Below, piece after piece: positions 48,274 through 58,644 of a stretch of 64,000 nucleotides of DNA. This DNA comes from Fagopyrum homotropicum. Taxonomy: Eukaryota > Streptophyta > Magnoliopsida > Caryophyllales > Polygonaceae. Where the stretch lies: NCBI GenBank assembly GCA_033239125.1, contig BSWB01000006.1, forward strand, positions 37,552,501 through 37,616,500, read 5' to 3'. Below the pieces are notes generated by a model that did no database searches, was not told the DNA's origin, and saw nothing but the letters and a program-made list of their open reading frames with translations. The position numbers and the translations under genes are program-made. Position 1 is the first letter of the stretch; each line of letters opens with the position of its first letter.

Positions 48274-49879
48274 TGATGACATGAATTATGACCTATTTTT
48301 AGGCATGTATTTATATAGATTTTCCCTTTATTTTGCGTGCATAGATATACATTCATGACATTTATGGTTATATTCACCTACTTTGCAAGAATAGAGGTCT
48401 ACACAGAGTTTTATTGCATTTGTAGGTAATTTGGCGAATTATGGAGCAAAGATGACACATTTAAGGATTAAGCCTTGAAGCGGGACAAAAAGGAGCATAA
48501 AAGGAATTTAGGACGCGCCAAAGTATCTTCTGATACCGTCTGACGCGGCAAAGTATTTTCTGATACCTTTGGACGCGGCCCAAAGTATTTTCTGATACCT
48601 TCGGACGCGGCCCAAAGTAATCTCTGATACCGTCTGACGCGCCAAAGTATTTTCTGATACCTTATGACGCGGCCCAGAGTATCTTCTGATACCAGCGCAC
48701 TCGACTTCTTTTCAGCCCGGATTTCTAGGGCTTTACCTTTAAACCCTAGATTTATCCCTACATATATTCGAGAGCCTTCAACATTGAAAGAAGACGGTGA
48801 CAGCCCTAGGATTTGGATCCCCAAAGAGAGGGAGGCTTGAAGATTTTATTGCGTACAGGGAAGATTCGGAGAAGGAGGCATTTTGGAGATTGTGTACTTC
48901 GAGATTATCTTAGGGTTTATCTTTGGAGACGGATTGACACCCCGTTCTTCATTATTCCTTAAGATTGTTGTGAGGATTTCTATTCCTTTTTTCTGCATTC
49001 ATTCAATACAAACATTTGTTATTGGATTTGAGATTGGTTATTTGATAGTCATTGAGTTTTTGAGGTTTTCGTCCATTTTCTCTTTAAACTTGATTATTGA
49101 ATTGATGATGATGGTTATTGGCTAAAACCCTTTAGCAATTCTAAGGTGAAGGGTTAATAATTGTGGCTTAGATAATGATAGATCGATCGTAATTTGATTG
49201 GACCCTGAGAGTGCGAGAAATATCGTCGACACCCTAAATCACGGCCTGTTCTTAGGTTTGCACGGCCGTGATTCTTAAGATCTAGCCGTGATTTACCCCA
49301 ATTTACGAATTTTGCTTTTACTTTTATCCAAGGTTAAAGATTAGCTTTAATCTAGTTTAGGTTTGCCCTTTTCTAGGTAGTAGTGAAGCCTCAACAACCT
49401 CTACTTCGATTTCGAGTGTCGCAACCTTAATCGGTTTAGTTAGTTTTGATCCTTGAGTTACAAGTTTGGGTATTTGAGATCAATTCTTGTCCTTAGATCG
49501 TTTCTATATTGCAGCCTCAACAACCTTTATAGAGAGAGTCTTTGGGTTAGACATATAGGGTTTTGGAACTTCGCCGTACATTACCTTACCTTAGTATACC
49601 TTTGCAAACCTCAACTCTGTCCTTATATCTATAGTATATCTTGAATCGATTGCCACAATTTGACATCCGGATCTTTAGGGTTGCTGTTTTCCCCAATATT
49701 TGCAAAAGCTTCTATTTTCATTGCTCGATAATTTGTGAACTGAATTTGATCCCCCAAATCCCTGAGTTCGATACTCTGGAATACTTGCTTAACTACGCCG
49801 ATCCGTACACTGCGGGTTCGCTTGCTTTTATTCTAGTTTTATAAATTTAAAACTTATTTGCACACCTTTTGAGCGAACA
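48274..49879 (+). repeat. Array LTR4 (terminal)
   Basis: The body matches LTR2/3, but the last ~30 bp differ (ATTTGCACACCTTTTGAGCGAACA instead of GATTGCACGCACGTTTAGGG plus GCGAACA). No primer site follows; host CAAGC follows directly. Confidence 0.9.
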
Positions 49880-49884
49880 CAAGC

Positions 49885-50790
49885 ATACATTTAAGTCTAT
49901 TCTATCATAGTCCAAGCCATAACCATCCTTTCCTTACCCTAGAATCGCATCTATTTAGCCAACAACATGCATCTTAAAGATCAAACTCAACAAGCATAAA
50001 ATCATAGAAGCCATGGCAAGTAGATGAAATGAAAGATGGATTAAGTAAATGAAACAAGTTAAACAAGCTAAATCAAGGTTCAAGAAGGACTCACAACCCT
50101 TCAAGAGAAAGTTCAATCGATTCTTACAAGACTTGCAAAACGTTTCACTCAAAATCACTCAAAAAGACTATAGAACTTATGAACTAGTGTGCTTCTTCTT
50201 CTTCTCCAATGGAAGCTTTTCTTCTTTTTCAATGGAAGCTCCAATCCAATCTTCCAATGAGAGAATCTTTCTTATTGAGAGTGTGGGAGAGAATGGTAGT
50301 GAGAGTGGATGTGGATGGATGCCTTTCAGCCTTGCAGGACCACCTATTTATCCTACAAATTTGCAAGAGTCGGCCATGAAGATCGTGGCACAGCTGTCAC
50401 AACCGTCTGGCAAAAACCACGGTCCAATTCCACGGCCGTGGAAGTCCCAGTGACCTTGGTTTTGGTGCCTCAGCTTGTTTTGGATCATTAAGTCACGATT
50501 TGGTGCATGGCATGCATCAACAAGGTCCCAAGTGTCTTCCTTAGCCCCTAGCTTGCATTCCAATGAGTCCGAAGGCGTGTCATCTCGAGGAATGATCATC
50601 AAATGTATCGATTAAGCTCCTAAATCTCCCAAAATACCTACAAAGCAATGCAAAAGTCCGTGTAGACGTCTATCTCGACAAAATACGTGAATTGAGTACG
50701 AACGTCGTGAACTAGTGCTAAACCATGCATGAATGAGCGGAAAATCTATCTAAATGAGTGCCTAAACCTAAGCCATAAATCGTGTTATCA
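49885..50790 (-). repeat. Element C 3' LTR, proximal (U3) part
   Basis: On the minus strand it begins TGATAACACGATT right after AAGTATGGGGTATTTT. It contains CCACGGCCGTGG words (about 50405-50460). The start of the LTR matches 55177-54785 at roughly 97-98%. Confidence 0.85.
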
Positions 50791-50810
50791 AAAATACCCC
50801 ATACTTAAGG

Positions 50811-50830
50811 TTTGCTCGTCCCCGAGCAAG
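50811..50830 (-). other. Hairpin H1, element C (compensated form)
   Basis: Minus-strand CTTGCTCG-GGGA-CGAGCAAA. Compared with A and the array, one T-A pair is now C-G, keeping the stem; the outermost pair is lost. The 11-mer and LTR follow after 20 nt in total. Confidence 0.85.
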
Positions 50831-52041
50831 TCCCAACTATAGACTAAAAGATGACATGATTTATGCATGCAGAAAAACAACAAAATCTTTTTGGAGTTGT
50901 GCTTCTAGTATTGGATCACCTTCATAGTCATGTTCCATGGCAATGGACAAGCAATCATGTATCAAATAAATGAAGGCACGGAAAGACAATTGTACTTAAC
51001 TCGAAAGAATGCATGAAATGTAAAAATGAAGAAGTCAAGATGATCAAGAGCATATCCAATCTATATTACTAAGTCTTACACACATGCAAATAGGTCACAA
51101 GGGCTTGTGAAATAAAAGGCCAAGAAACGTTGTGATTAGGTGGGAATTTTTGTAGGCTATGTGATGCTAATCCGGGAATGGAACTAACTTCACAACTTCG
51201 TTTTAGCTCAACTTCCCAACAAGTGTATAATTTTCTCCATCTTTTCTTTGTTTTCTTTTCTTTTTCACTTATTTTTGAGACAATGACATTGGTGTACAAA
51301 AGCCGAAACCTTGGTGATTAGCCGTCCTCGGGATTTTTTTATTTTTCGAGGTGCATCCACACCGGGCACACATACCAAAGCTCGTTAGGACTATCGGTTT
51401 ATTTGACTTTGGCAAGGCACAAACACCCGATTATGTGAATGGTGCCGAGTTACTCGTCATTTAAACCAACGTCCCCAAACCTATATTTTTGTCTATACTT
51501 TCACAACAAATTCAACACTTCATTCATAACATTCTTTCATCAACAACTTCACCCCACACTTGCTTTTCACACACATCAACAAACTAGCATGCTCCTATTC
51601 CCGGATGGGTCAAAAGAGGTCAAATTTATATGAATTGAGGTGCTCAAACAACATGATCAAGATGAGAAGTAGAGAAAGATGAATTGCCTTAATCACTCCT
51701 AGATGATGTGCAAGAACTAGCATGTAATTTCGACTTTCAATACTCAATCCAATCAAGACAAGCATCATGATCACAATTCATTTATGGGATTCAAGATAAG
51801 TACTTCAAGTCCACATATGCATTCATCTATTCAACACACAAGGCCATCCATAGCCAATCCACAAGACAATTTCATCATAAGGATCATTCCCAAGCTTAGA
51901 AGCACTAAAATTTTTAAAATTTTCTGATTTTTTTGGATTTTTCGAACTATCTATGTACAATGCAAGAGATGTGACAAAAAGAAACTACCCTAGATGCTAA
52001 ATCATGCAAAAGATCATGCAAACCCCACCCCATACTTAGAA

Positions 52042-52061
52042 ACACATTGTCCCCAATGTGT
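52042..52061 (-). other. Hairpin H2, element C (compensated form)
   Basis: Minus-strand ACACATTG-GGGA-CAATGTGT. The outermost T-A pair of the array form is A-T here. AAGTATGGGGTG follows within 5 nt. Confidence 0.8.
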
Positions 52062-52404
52062 AAATGAAGTAAAGAAGAGTGAAAGAGGGTTCTCACAATG
52101 TAAAAATGGTTTGCTTCGGTATTTGGGATTACCCAAATGGATTGATGGTGGATGATCCTATCAACAATGGTAGAGAGCTCTAAATGTTCATCATGGCGTC
52201 GGGACCCGCGCTAGGCACCGCTAGCCGTCCAAGTTCCGCGTCCGCTCCACCCATAATTGATGAAGGACTCATCATCATTATCCATATTCCATGCAATGTT
52301 TCCATGCTACCAAGACTCTAGCACACACACGAAGCACAAAAAAACACACAAAAACAGAAAAATCAAAAACAAAACAAAAGTGAAAAGAGGGAAAAATGTC
52401 TACC

Positions 52405-52422
52405 AATGGGTTGCCTCCCATC
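52405..52422 (-). other. Hairpin H3, element C (compensated form)
   Basis: Minus-strand GATGGG-AGGCAA-CCCATT. The loop is unchanged, one T-A pair of the other elements has become A-T, and the outer pair is a G-U wobble. It lies 45 bp after the pol stop. Confidence 0.75.
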
Positions 52423-52467
52423 AAGCGCTTCTTTAAGGTCATTAGCTTGACCAAACTCAGGGGCGTC

Positions 52468-54784
52468 TCACTCTAGGTGAAGTGGGGCAATCATATCCAC
52501 CGGAGCTCCCGGGATATACTTCTTCAACCGGTGCCCATTCACCTTAAAATCTCCACAATGCTCCCCTCCTATCTCAACCGTTCCATGGGGAAATATCTTC
52601 TTCACCACATAAGGACCGGTCCACCTCGACTTTAGCTTTCTGGGGAAGAGCCGCAGTCTTGAGTTGAAGAGAAGGACAAGGTCGCCTTCACTCAACTCCT
52701 TCGGGATGAGATGCTTGTCATGCAACCGTTTGGTCCTTTCTTTGTAGATCCGGGCGTTTTCATAGGCATCCAACCGGATCTCCTCAAGGGCGTTCATGTC
52801 AAGCAACCTCTTCTCTCCGGCCTCCTTGAGGTCAAAATTCAACCACCTTATAGCCCAATATGCTCTATGCTCCATCTCTACCGGAAGGTGGCAAGACTTG
52901 CCATAGACTAGCTTGTAAGGAGTGGTGCCAATCGGTGTCTTGAAAGCGGTTCTATATGCCCACAAGGCATCATCGAGCTTCATAGCCCAATCATTTCTCG
53001 TCCTAGAGACCGTCTTCTCAAGAATTCCCTTTATCTCCCGGTTGGAGATCTCCACTTGGCCACTAGTTTGGGGATAGTAAGGTGTTGTCACCTTATGAGT
53101 CACCCCATACTTGGCCAAAAGTGTCCCAAAGTTCCTATTGGTGAAATGCTTCCCTCCATCACTTATGATCACCCTTGGTGTTCCAAACCTAGGAAAGATC
53201 ACTCGGTTGAAGAACCGCACCACAACCTTGGCATCATTTGTGGGAGAGGCGATTGCCTTCACCCATCTCGAAACATAGTCCACCGCCAATAGGATGTAGA
53301 GGTTGCCACATGAAGAGGGGAATGGTCCCATGAAGTCCACACCCCACACATCAAATATCTCCACCTCTTGTATGTTGTTCAAGGGCATCTCATTCCTCCT
53401 TGAGATGTTGCCCGTCCTTTGGCAAGCATCACAAGCTACCACAAAGTTTTGCACATCCTTGAACAAACTTGGCCAAAAAAAACCCGATTGCAACACCTTA
53501 GCACATGTCTTGTGTGAGCTAGCATGACCTCCACATGACAAGGAATGACAATGGCGGATCACACTCTCCACCTCATCCTCCGGTATGCATCTTCTAAAAA
53601 CTCCATCCGGCCCTCTTTTGAACAAAAGCGGCTCACTCCAATAGTAATGCCTCACATCCTTGAAGAACTTTTTCCGCTGGGCATATGACAATCTGGGAGG
53701 CACTTCCTCACACACAAGATAGTTCACAATGTCGGAATACCATGGCTCACTTCCTCTAGACACTTGGAACAAGCACTCCTCCACCATTTGCAATTGCTCA
53801 TCCCGGAATGAGTCATCAATCGGGATGTCATCTCTCTCAAGTTCCAATGGAGGTAGTCTACTAAGGTGGTCCACCACAGAATTTTCGGACCCCTTCTTGT
53901 CCCGGATTTCCAAATCAAACTCTTGAAGAAGAAGGATCCACCGAATCAAGCGAGGTTTGGAATCCTTCTTGGTAAGTAGATAACGGATCGCAGCATGATC
54001 CGTATACACTATGACCTTCGCTCCAACAAGATATGAGCGGAACTTCTCAAATGCATACACAACCGCTAGCAACTCCTTCTCGGTGGTAGCATAATTGAGT
54101 TGGGCATCATCTAGCGTCTTGCTAGCATAATAAATGGCATGTGTACGCCCATCTTTCCTTTGCCCCAAAACAGCCCCAACGGCTACATCACTCGCGTCAC
54201 ACATGATCTCAAACGGTAAACTCCAATCCGGAGGTTGCATGATAGGTGCGGAGATCAAAGCATTCTTCAACCTATAAAAAGCTTCAAGGCAAACTTTGGA
54301 GAAAACAAACTCAACATCCTTCATTAGTAGGTTAGTAAGAGGCTTAGAAATCTTAGAGAAATCTTTAATAAATCTCCGGTAAAAACCGGCATGCCCTAGA
54401 AAACTCCTTACCCCCTTCACCGAGGTAGGTGGTGGCAACTTCTCTATCGTTTCAATCTTGGCCCTATCAACCTCAATGCCACGGTTGGACACCAAGTGTC
54501 CCAACACAATACCTTCACTTACCATGAAGTGGCATTTCTCCCAATTCAAGACTAGATTAGTCTCCTCACATCTCTTAAGCACTAAAGACAAGTTAGCTAA
54601 ACAATCATCAAAGGAAGATCCATAAACAGAAAAATCATCCATAAACACCTCCATGATGTTCTCAATATATTCAGAAAAGATAGCCATCATACACCTTTGA
54701 AAGGTGGCGGGTGCATTACACAACCCAAATGGCATTCTCCTATATGCAAATGTACCCCAAGGACATGTGAATGTACCCCAAGGA
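52468..54784 (-). pseudogene. Element C pol: RT C-terminal part, RNase H and intact-looking integrase
   Basis: One uninterrupted minus-strand frame of about 770 codons. It starts inside RT (TFAYRRMPFGLCNAPATFQR, then VFMDDFSVYG), passes through RNase H (CDASDVAVGAVL, TEKELLAVVY, YTDHAAIRYLL, DHLSRL) and then integrase. The integrase has an H/C zinc motif (ending CDACQR) and a core with Asp in VDFMG, Asp in ISDGGKHF and Glu in GQVEISNREIK. A C-terminal domain (LLFNSRLRLFPRKLKSRWTG) follows, ending MIAPLHLE. Gag, protease and the RT N-terminus are deleted. The frame runs into LTR sequence with no ATG there; the first ATGs lie within RT. An 18-bp duplication (AATGTACCCCAAGGACA) marks the junction near 54750-54785. 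All integrase catalytic residues are present. Confidence 0.88.
53102..53112 (-). other. AAGTATGGGGT 11-mer inside element C integrase
   Basis: Encodes K-Y-G-V, identical to the terminal 11-mer at 50796-50806. Candidate central polypurine tract by position, comparable to central tracts in the integrase region of some other retroelements. Confidence 0.65.
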
Positions 54785-55177
54785 CACAACCGTCTGGCAA
54801 AAACCACGGTCCAATTCCACGGCCGTGGAAGTCCCAGTGACCGTGGTTTTGGTGCCTCAGCTTGTTTTGGATCATTAAGTCACGATTTGGTGCATGTTAT
54901 GCATCAACAAGATCCCAAGTGTCTTCCTTAGCCCCTAGCTTGCATTCCAATGAGTCCGAAGGTGTGTCATCTCGAGGAACGGTCCTCAAATGTATCGATT
55001 AAGCTCCTAAATCTCCCAAAATACCTACAAAGCAATGCAAAAGTCCGTGTAGACGTCTATCTCGACAAAATACGTGAATTGAGTGCGAACGTCGTGAACT
55101 AGTGCTAAACCATGCATGAATGAGCGGAAAATCTATCTAAATGAGTGCCTAAACCTAAGCCATAAATCGTGTTATCA
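54785..55177 (-). repeat. Element C 5' LTR fragment (U3)
   Basis: Matches 50397-50790 with about ten differences and ends GTTATCA next to the target duplication GTTAA. Its downstream part, primer site and leader are deleted. Confidence 0.88.
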
Positions 55178-55182
55178 GTTAA

Positions 55183-55689
55183 CTTATACAAACTAGTTTC
55201 TCTCTTTGGTTTTGGAGTGGTTTGAAACAACAGGTTTGGTGCATAAACACAGTTTGGGCGGATTAGGATCGGGTTTGGGACGGTTTTAAGGTTAAGTTTA
55301 GGGCTGACTGTTTTTTTAAAACAAGATCAAGAAAGAATTGTCTTTTTGGTAGGTTTTCAAGAAAGGTTTAAGAATCAAGACTTTGTTTTAAGAAAGGTTT
55401 CAATAATCAAGAATTGATTAAGGGATTGGTTTATGGGATGAAAGTGATAGTTTGAAAACTTATGGTTGATAGGAGAGAGTGAATGGGAACAAAAGGACAA
55501 AAAGGGACTCTCTAAAGGAAACCTTAAAGAGTGTAGGGGAATCAAAAGATGTCACTAAAAGTATGACCTTGATTATGAGAGTTGGTTAGGCAAAAGATTT
55601 TGATATAAAAGGGTTTATGACTTTGCAAAAAATCAATTAAATAAGCAATCATAATAATTGAAATTCATAAAGAACGAGATTAGTAGAAC
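55183..55689. other. Unassigned spacer between elements C and D
   Basis: Purine-rich on the plus strand (repeated TCAAGAAAGG phrases), no coding domain. It is the right-hand continuation of the C target. Confidence 0.5.
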
Positions 55690-55747
55690 TGATGACATGA
55701 TTTATGACCTTAGTTTAGACACTCATTTAGGTAGATTTTCACCGCTC

Positions 55748-56416
55748 GAAATTTTGAGGCACTTTTGGTCAAGTATGGGGTGACTCACAAGGTGGCCAAA
55801 CCTTACCATCCCCAAACTAGTGGCCAGGTAGAGATTTCTAATAGAGAGATCAAGGGCATACTTGAAAAGATGGCCTCTAGAACAAGAAAAGATTGGGTGA
55901 TGAAGCTTGATGATGCACTATGGGCTTATAGGATCGCCTTCAAAACCCCGATTGGCACCACTCCTTACAAGCTAGTTTATGACAAATTTTACCATCTTCC
56001 GGTAGAGTTGGAGCATAGGGCGTATTGGGACATTAAGTGGCTGAATTTTTTTTATGAAGGATGCCGGAGAGAAGCGTCTATTGGATATAAACATACTTGA
56101 AGAAATCCGGCTTGATGCTTACGAGAATGCCTGGATCTACAATGGGAGAACTAAACATTGGCATGACAAGCGTATCATCCCGAAGGAGTTGAGTGAAGGT
56201 GACCTAGTCCTTCTCTTCAACTCAAGGCTTCGGCTCTTTCCCGGAAAACTCAAGTCAAGATGGACGGGCCCTTACGTTGTGAAAAAGATCTTCCCTCACG
56301 GAGCGGTCGAAGTATGAGGTGAGCATTATGGGAATTTTAAGGTGAGTGGGCACCGATTTAAGCGGTACATATTGGAAGATCCGGTGGATGTGATTTCCCC
56401 CCTTCGCCTTGAGTAG
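55748..56416 (+). pseudogene. Element D integrase C-terminal fragment
   Basis: Starts within the core at LLVKYGVTHK, keeps the third catalytic residue (Glu in GQVEISNREIK), LWAYRIAFKTPIGTTPYKLVY and a C-terminal domain (LLFNSRLRLFPGKLKSRWTG). A frameshift lies near 56055-56070 and a premature TGA at about 56315-56317, after which the frame reads on to PLRLE at 56416. The zinc finger and both catalytic Asp residues are deleted. Non-functional relative of C's integrase. The 11-mer AAGTATGGGGT is at 55771-55781. Confidence 0.85.
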
Positions 56417-56462
56417 GTCATCCACGGAATATGGTCTAGCTAACGACCTAACAGAAGCGCTT

Positions 56463-56480
56463 CTTGGGAGGCAACCCAAG
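56463..56480 (+). other. Hairpin H3, element D
   Basis: CTTGGG-AGGCAA-CCCAAG, 47 bp after the integrase stop. Confidence 0.75.
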
Positions 56481-56704
56481 GTAAAATGTTTCCCCTTTTC
56501 TTTTTCATGTTTTTGTTTTTGGTGTGTTTCGGGTTTTCTTGTGTTTTTGGTTGATATTATCTAGGATTTGTGAGATCAATGTTGATGATGTTGGATGATA
56601 TTATGAGAACGTTAAGAGTTCGTTGGGAATGAAGTGCAAAAATCTGAGCACAAGGGGAAGGAAAGAAGGGGCCAAAAGACTTTGATATCGGAAATTAGGA
56701 GCAA

Positions 56705-56815
56705 ATCTCGGCCGAGAATTGTATTTAATTCATCCGAGATTTCCCAAGTCGATGTCAACTTCGACTGAAATCTCGGTCGAGATTTATTGAAGAACTAGGC
56801 GAGATTTTGCTGCTT
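56705..56815 (+). other. AATCTCGGCCGAGATT word cluster, element D 3' UTR
   Basis: AAATCTCGGCCGAGA, CCGAGATTT, AAATCTCGGTCGAGATTT and GCGAGATTT occur within 110 bp. More lie at 57289-57340, and in the LTR at 57826-57885. Confidence 0.8.
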
Positions 56816-56962
56816 GACCATGGCTTGCTCAGATTTGTACAGAAGTTTAAAAGTCCAATTTGTGCTTCCCTATCCACCACCACCACTCCACATGAGTGAA
56901 CCGAGATGCCAGAACCAACCTCTTACATTGTGAGTATTTTTTTTCACCTCTTTATTTAACTT

Positions 56963-56982
56963 TCACATTGGGGACAATGTGA
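56963..56982 (+). other. Hairpin H2, element D
   Basis: TCACATTG-GGGA-CAATGTGA, then AAGTATGGGGTG at 56987. Confidence 0.85.
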
Positions 56983-58005
56983 TTTTAAGTATGGGGTGAG
57001 GTATTTGCAATACTTTGCATGATTTGTTTCATTTCATTTAGGGTAGTTTCATTTTTTTCGTCACACATTTCTTTTCTCTTTTGCATAGTATATACATATA
57101 TCAAAAAAATTTAAAAAAAAATTGAGAAAAAATTTAAAACTTTTGTGCTTCTAGGATTCATATGAACCTTATAATGATTTTGTGTGTGAATCGACTTTGG
57201 ATGCAAGTTGAAGTCTAGATTTCGATTATCAATAGTGCAAGTTTTGCACCTACTCATGATTTTATTGAAGAATGCAAGTTGAAGTCTCAAAATCTCGGTT
57301 CAATGGGAATCTCGGCCGAGATTTTGGGTCAAGATTCCTGTTCTAGAAGCTTCGACACTTGTCACGAATTCTCATAATGACCGTTGTTTTTCCCCTTTGG
57401 TGGAGTGTTGCCTTGGTGTTTAAGGTTATCCTTTGGCTAGGAGGATCCGGAATTGGGAGGAGGAGAGAGAAAACACTCTCATTTGGAGAGGAAGAACAAC
57501 ATTATTTTGAGAATTGTAAGTGAGATTTGAGATATTTTGAGTGAAAAACAATTGAAGATTGTTGTAGATCCGAATCAACCCAGTTGAGGAGTTGTAATGT
57601 TTAGTTTGTAACACTCAAATCCAGCTAAGTTTCATTTCTTCTATTCTCATTGCTATCTATGGATTGCATGTATGCCTCTTTGTTGATCTTTGATCTAGAA
57701 ATGCATGTTGTAGGCTAAATATTTGTGATTCTAGGGTGATGGATTGATGATTATGACTTGGATGATGATAGTATGAACTTGCATGTTAGTTTAGGATGAT
57801 TTGGTTGCCGAAACCTAGCTCTTAGGAATCTCGGCATGTTCTTCATGGGATCTCGGCCGAGATTTGCATGATCCACCTGAGATTTTCCTCTATTGCCTGT
57901 AATTGACGAATCTTCATGTTAGGATGTTAGGTTGTTTAAATCCTAATGTTTATTGAGTTCAATGTAGCTTAGGTTAAACTAATGTTAGCAAACTAAGTGA
58001 GGAAT

Positions 58006-58266
58006 GAGACTTACCCGGTAATTTCCCCTCTTAGGTATAGATGATGATGAACTCTAGGTAGTAGAGGTGTAAAAACCTCTATTGGATTGTGTGTGTTAGG
58101 ATTGTTGCATAAGATGAACCTATTCCGAGACTTACCTAGTAAGGATTGGTTTGACCCTTAGGTAGTGAGCCGGTTAGTGTTGAATTCCCAACCTTAGCTC
58201 CTTGAGACTTACCCGGTAATAGGAACCTTGGTGCGGGACTAGTGGAATATGAGACCTCCCCCGTAA
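58006..58266 (+). other. Four-box GAGACTTACCCGGTAA module, element D
   Basis: Boxes start at 58006, 58127, 58204 and 58251 (spacings 121, 77, 47). The second and fourth are degenerate (ACCTAGTAA, CCCCCGTAA). Confidence 0.85.
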
Positions 58267-58644
58267 TTATTCTCATAGAAGAAACACCTCTTCTATAGAA
58301 ACCACAACCTTGTCCTATATGATTAGAAACTTGAACCCAATGCCATAATCGGAAATCTTGAACTCTAGAATCCACTTTCTCTCAATATTCACGCATCTTG
58401 TATTATGTTGTTTGATTGTTTGCTTGATAACTTTGCATATCATTGATCATAGATAGATCGCCAGCAAAACCAACAAAAAATATCATGATTTTCATTTCAT
58501 TATTCCTTTATCTTTTCTTAGTTTAGATTTTCATATTTGTAACCATTTGAATGATTTAATTTCTCCTTAGTCTTTGTGTTCGACCTCAGAATACTAGCAT
58601 TGTTACGAAACGACTCAAACACGGTGATGCTCCGATGACTCTTT

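Larger units (their letters stand above)
34306..49879 (+). mobile_element. Tandem array of a non-autonomous Athila-like element: 4 LTRs, 3 interiors
   Basis: Order: LTR1 34306-35913, interior 35914-38949, LTR2 38950-40558, interior 40559-43610, LTR3 43611-45219, interior 45220-48273, LTR4 48274-49879. One exact target duplication, CAAGC, flanks the whole array (34301-34305 and 49880-49884) and none lies between units, so there was one insertion followed by expansion. Units are 4644, 4661 and 4663 bp and nearly identical. They differ in A-run length (33/29/32), a ~17-bp GGAAATTTTTGAAAATT insertion in interiors 2 and 3, and scattered SNPs. All share the tRNA-Asp primer site, one 358-residue ORF and hairpins H1-H3. 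Confidence 0.93.
50791..52467 (-). other. 3' untranslated region of element C
   Basis: No gene. On the minus strand from the pol stop: H3 (52422-52405), H2 (52061-52042) with the 11-mer (52037-52027), a block shared with A and the array (about 51640-51150, with an ACTCGGC arm near 51453), H1 (50830-50811), the 11-mer (50806-50796) and the LTR. Confidence 0.75.
33372..55177 (-). mobile_element. Element C: Athila-like element with deleted 5' half, split by a tandem array
   Basis: Bounded by the exact 5-bp duplication GTTAA (33367-33371 and 55178-55182). On the minus strand: 5' LTR piece (55177-about 54785), partial pol (to 52468), 3' UTR (52467-50791), 3' LTR (50790-49885 continuing 34305-33372). 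A deletion joins the U3 part of the 5' LTR directly to mid-RT, removing R, U5, primer site, gag, protease and the RT N-terminus. The overlapping ~393 bp of the LTRs differ at roughly ten places, so C is older than A. The array at 34306-49879 inserted into the 3' LTR. Confidence 0.9.
55690..58644 (+). mobile_element. Element D: heavily deleted Athila-like remnant
   Basis: Starts with about 55 bp of LTR beginning TGATGACATGATTTATGACC, close to the start of C's LTR. It then jumps straight into integrase. After integrase come H3 (56463-56480), AATCTCGGCCGAGATT words, H2 (56963-56982), and then the latter part of an LTR with word cluster (57826-57885) and four boxes. H1 and the LTR start are missing. 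Two internal deletions therefore removed LTR-to-pol and UTR-to-LTR. The right end abuts a Tekay-like solo LTR. Confidence 0.8.

Noticed and set aside
34306..49879. Assembly collapse or duplication artefact as explanation of the array
   Set aside because: Not fully excluded, but units differ in SNPs, A-run length and a 17-bp indel, and LTR2/3 are chimeric in the way recombination predicts.
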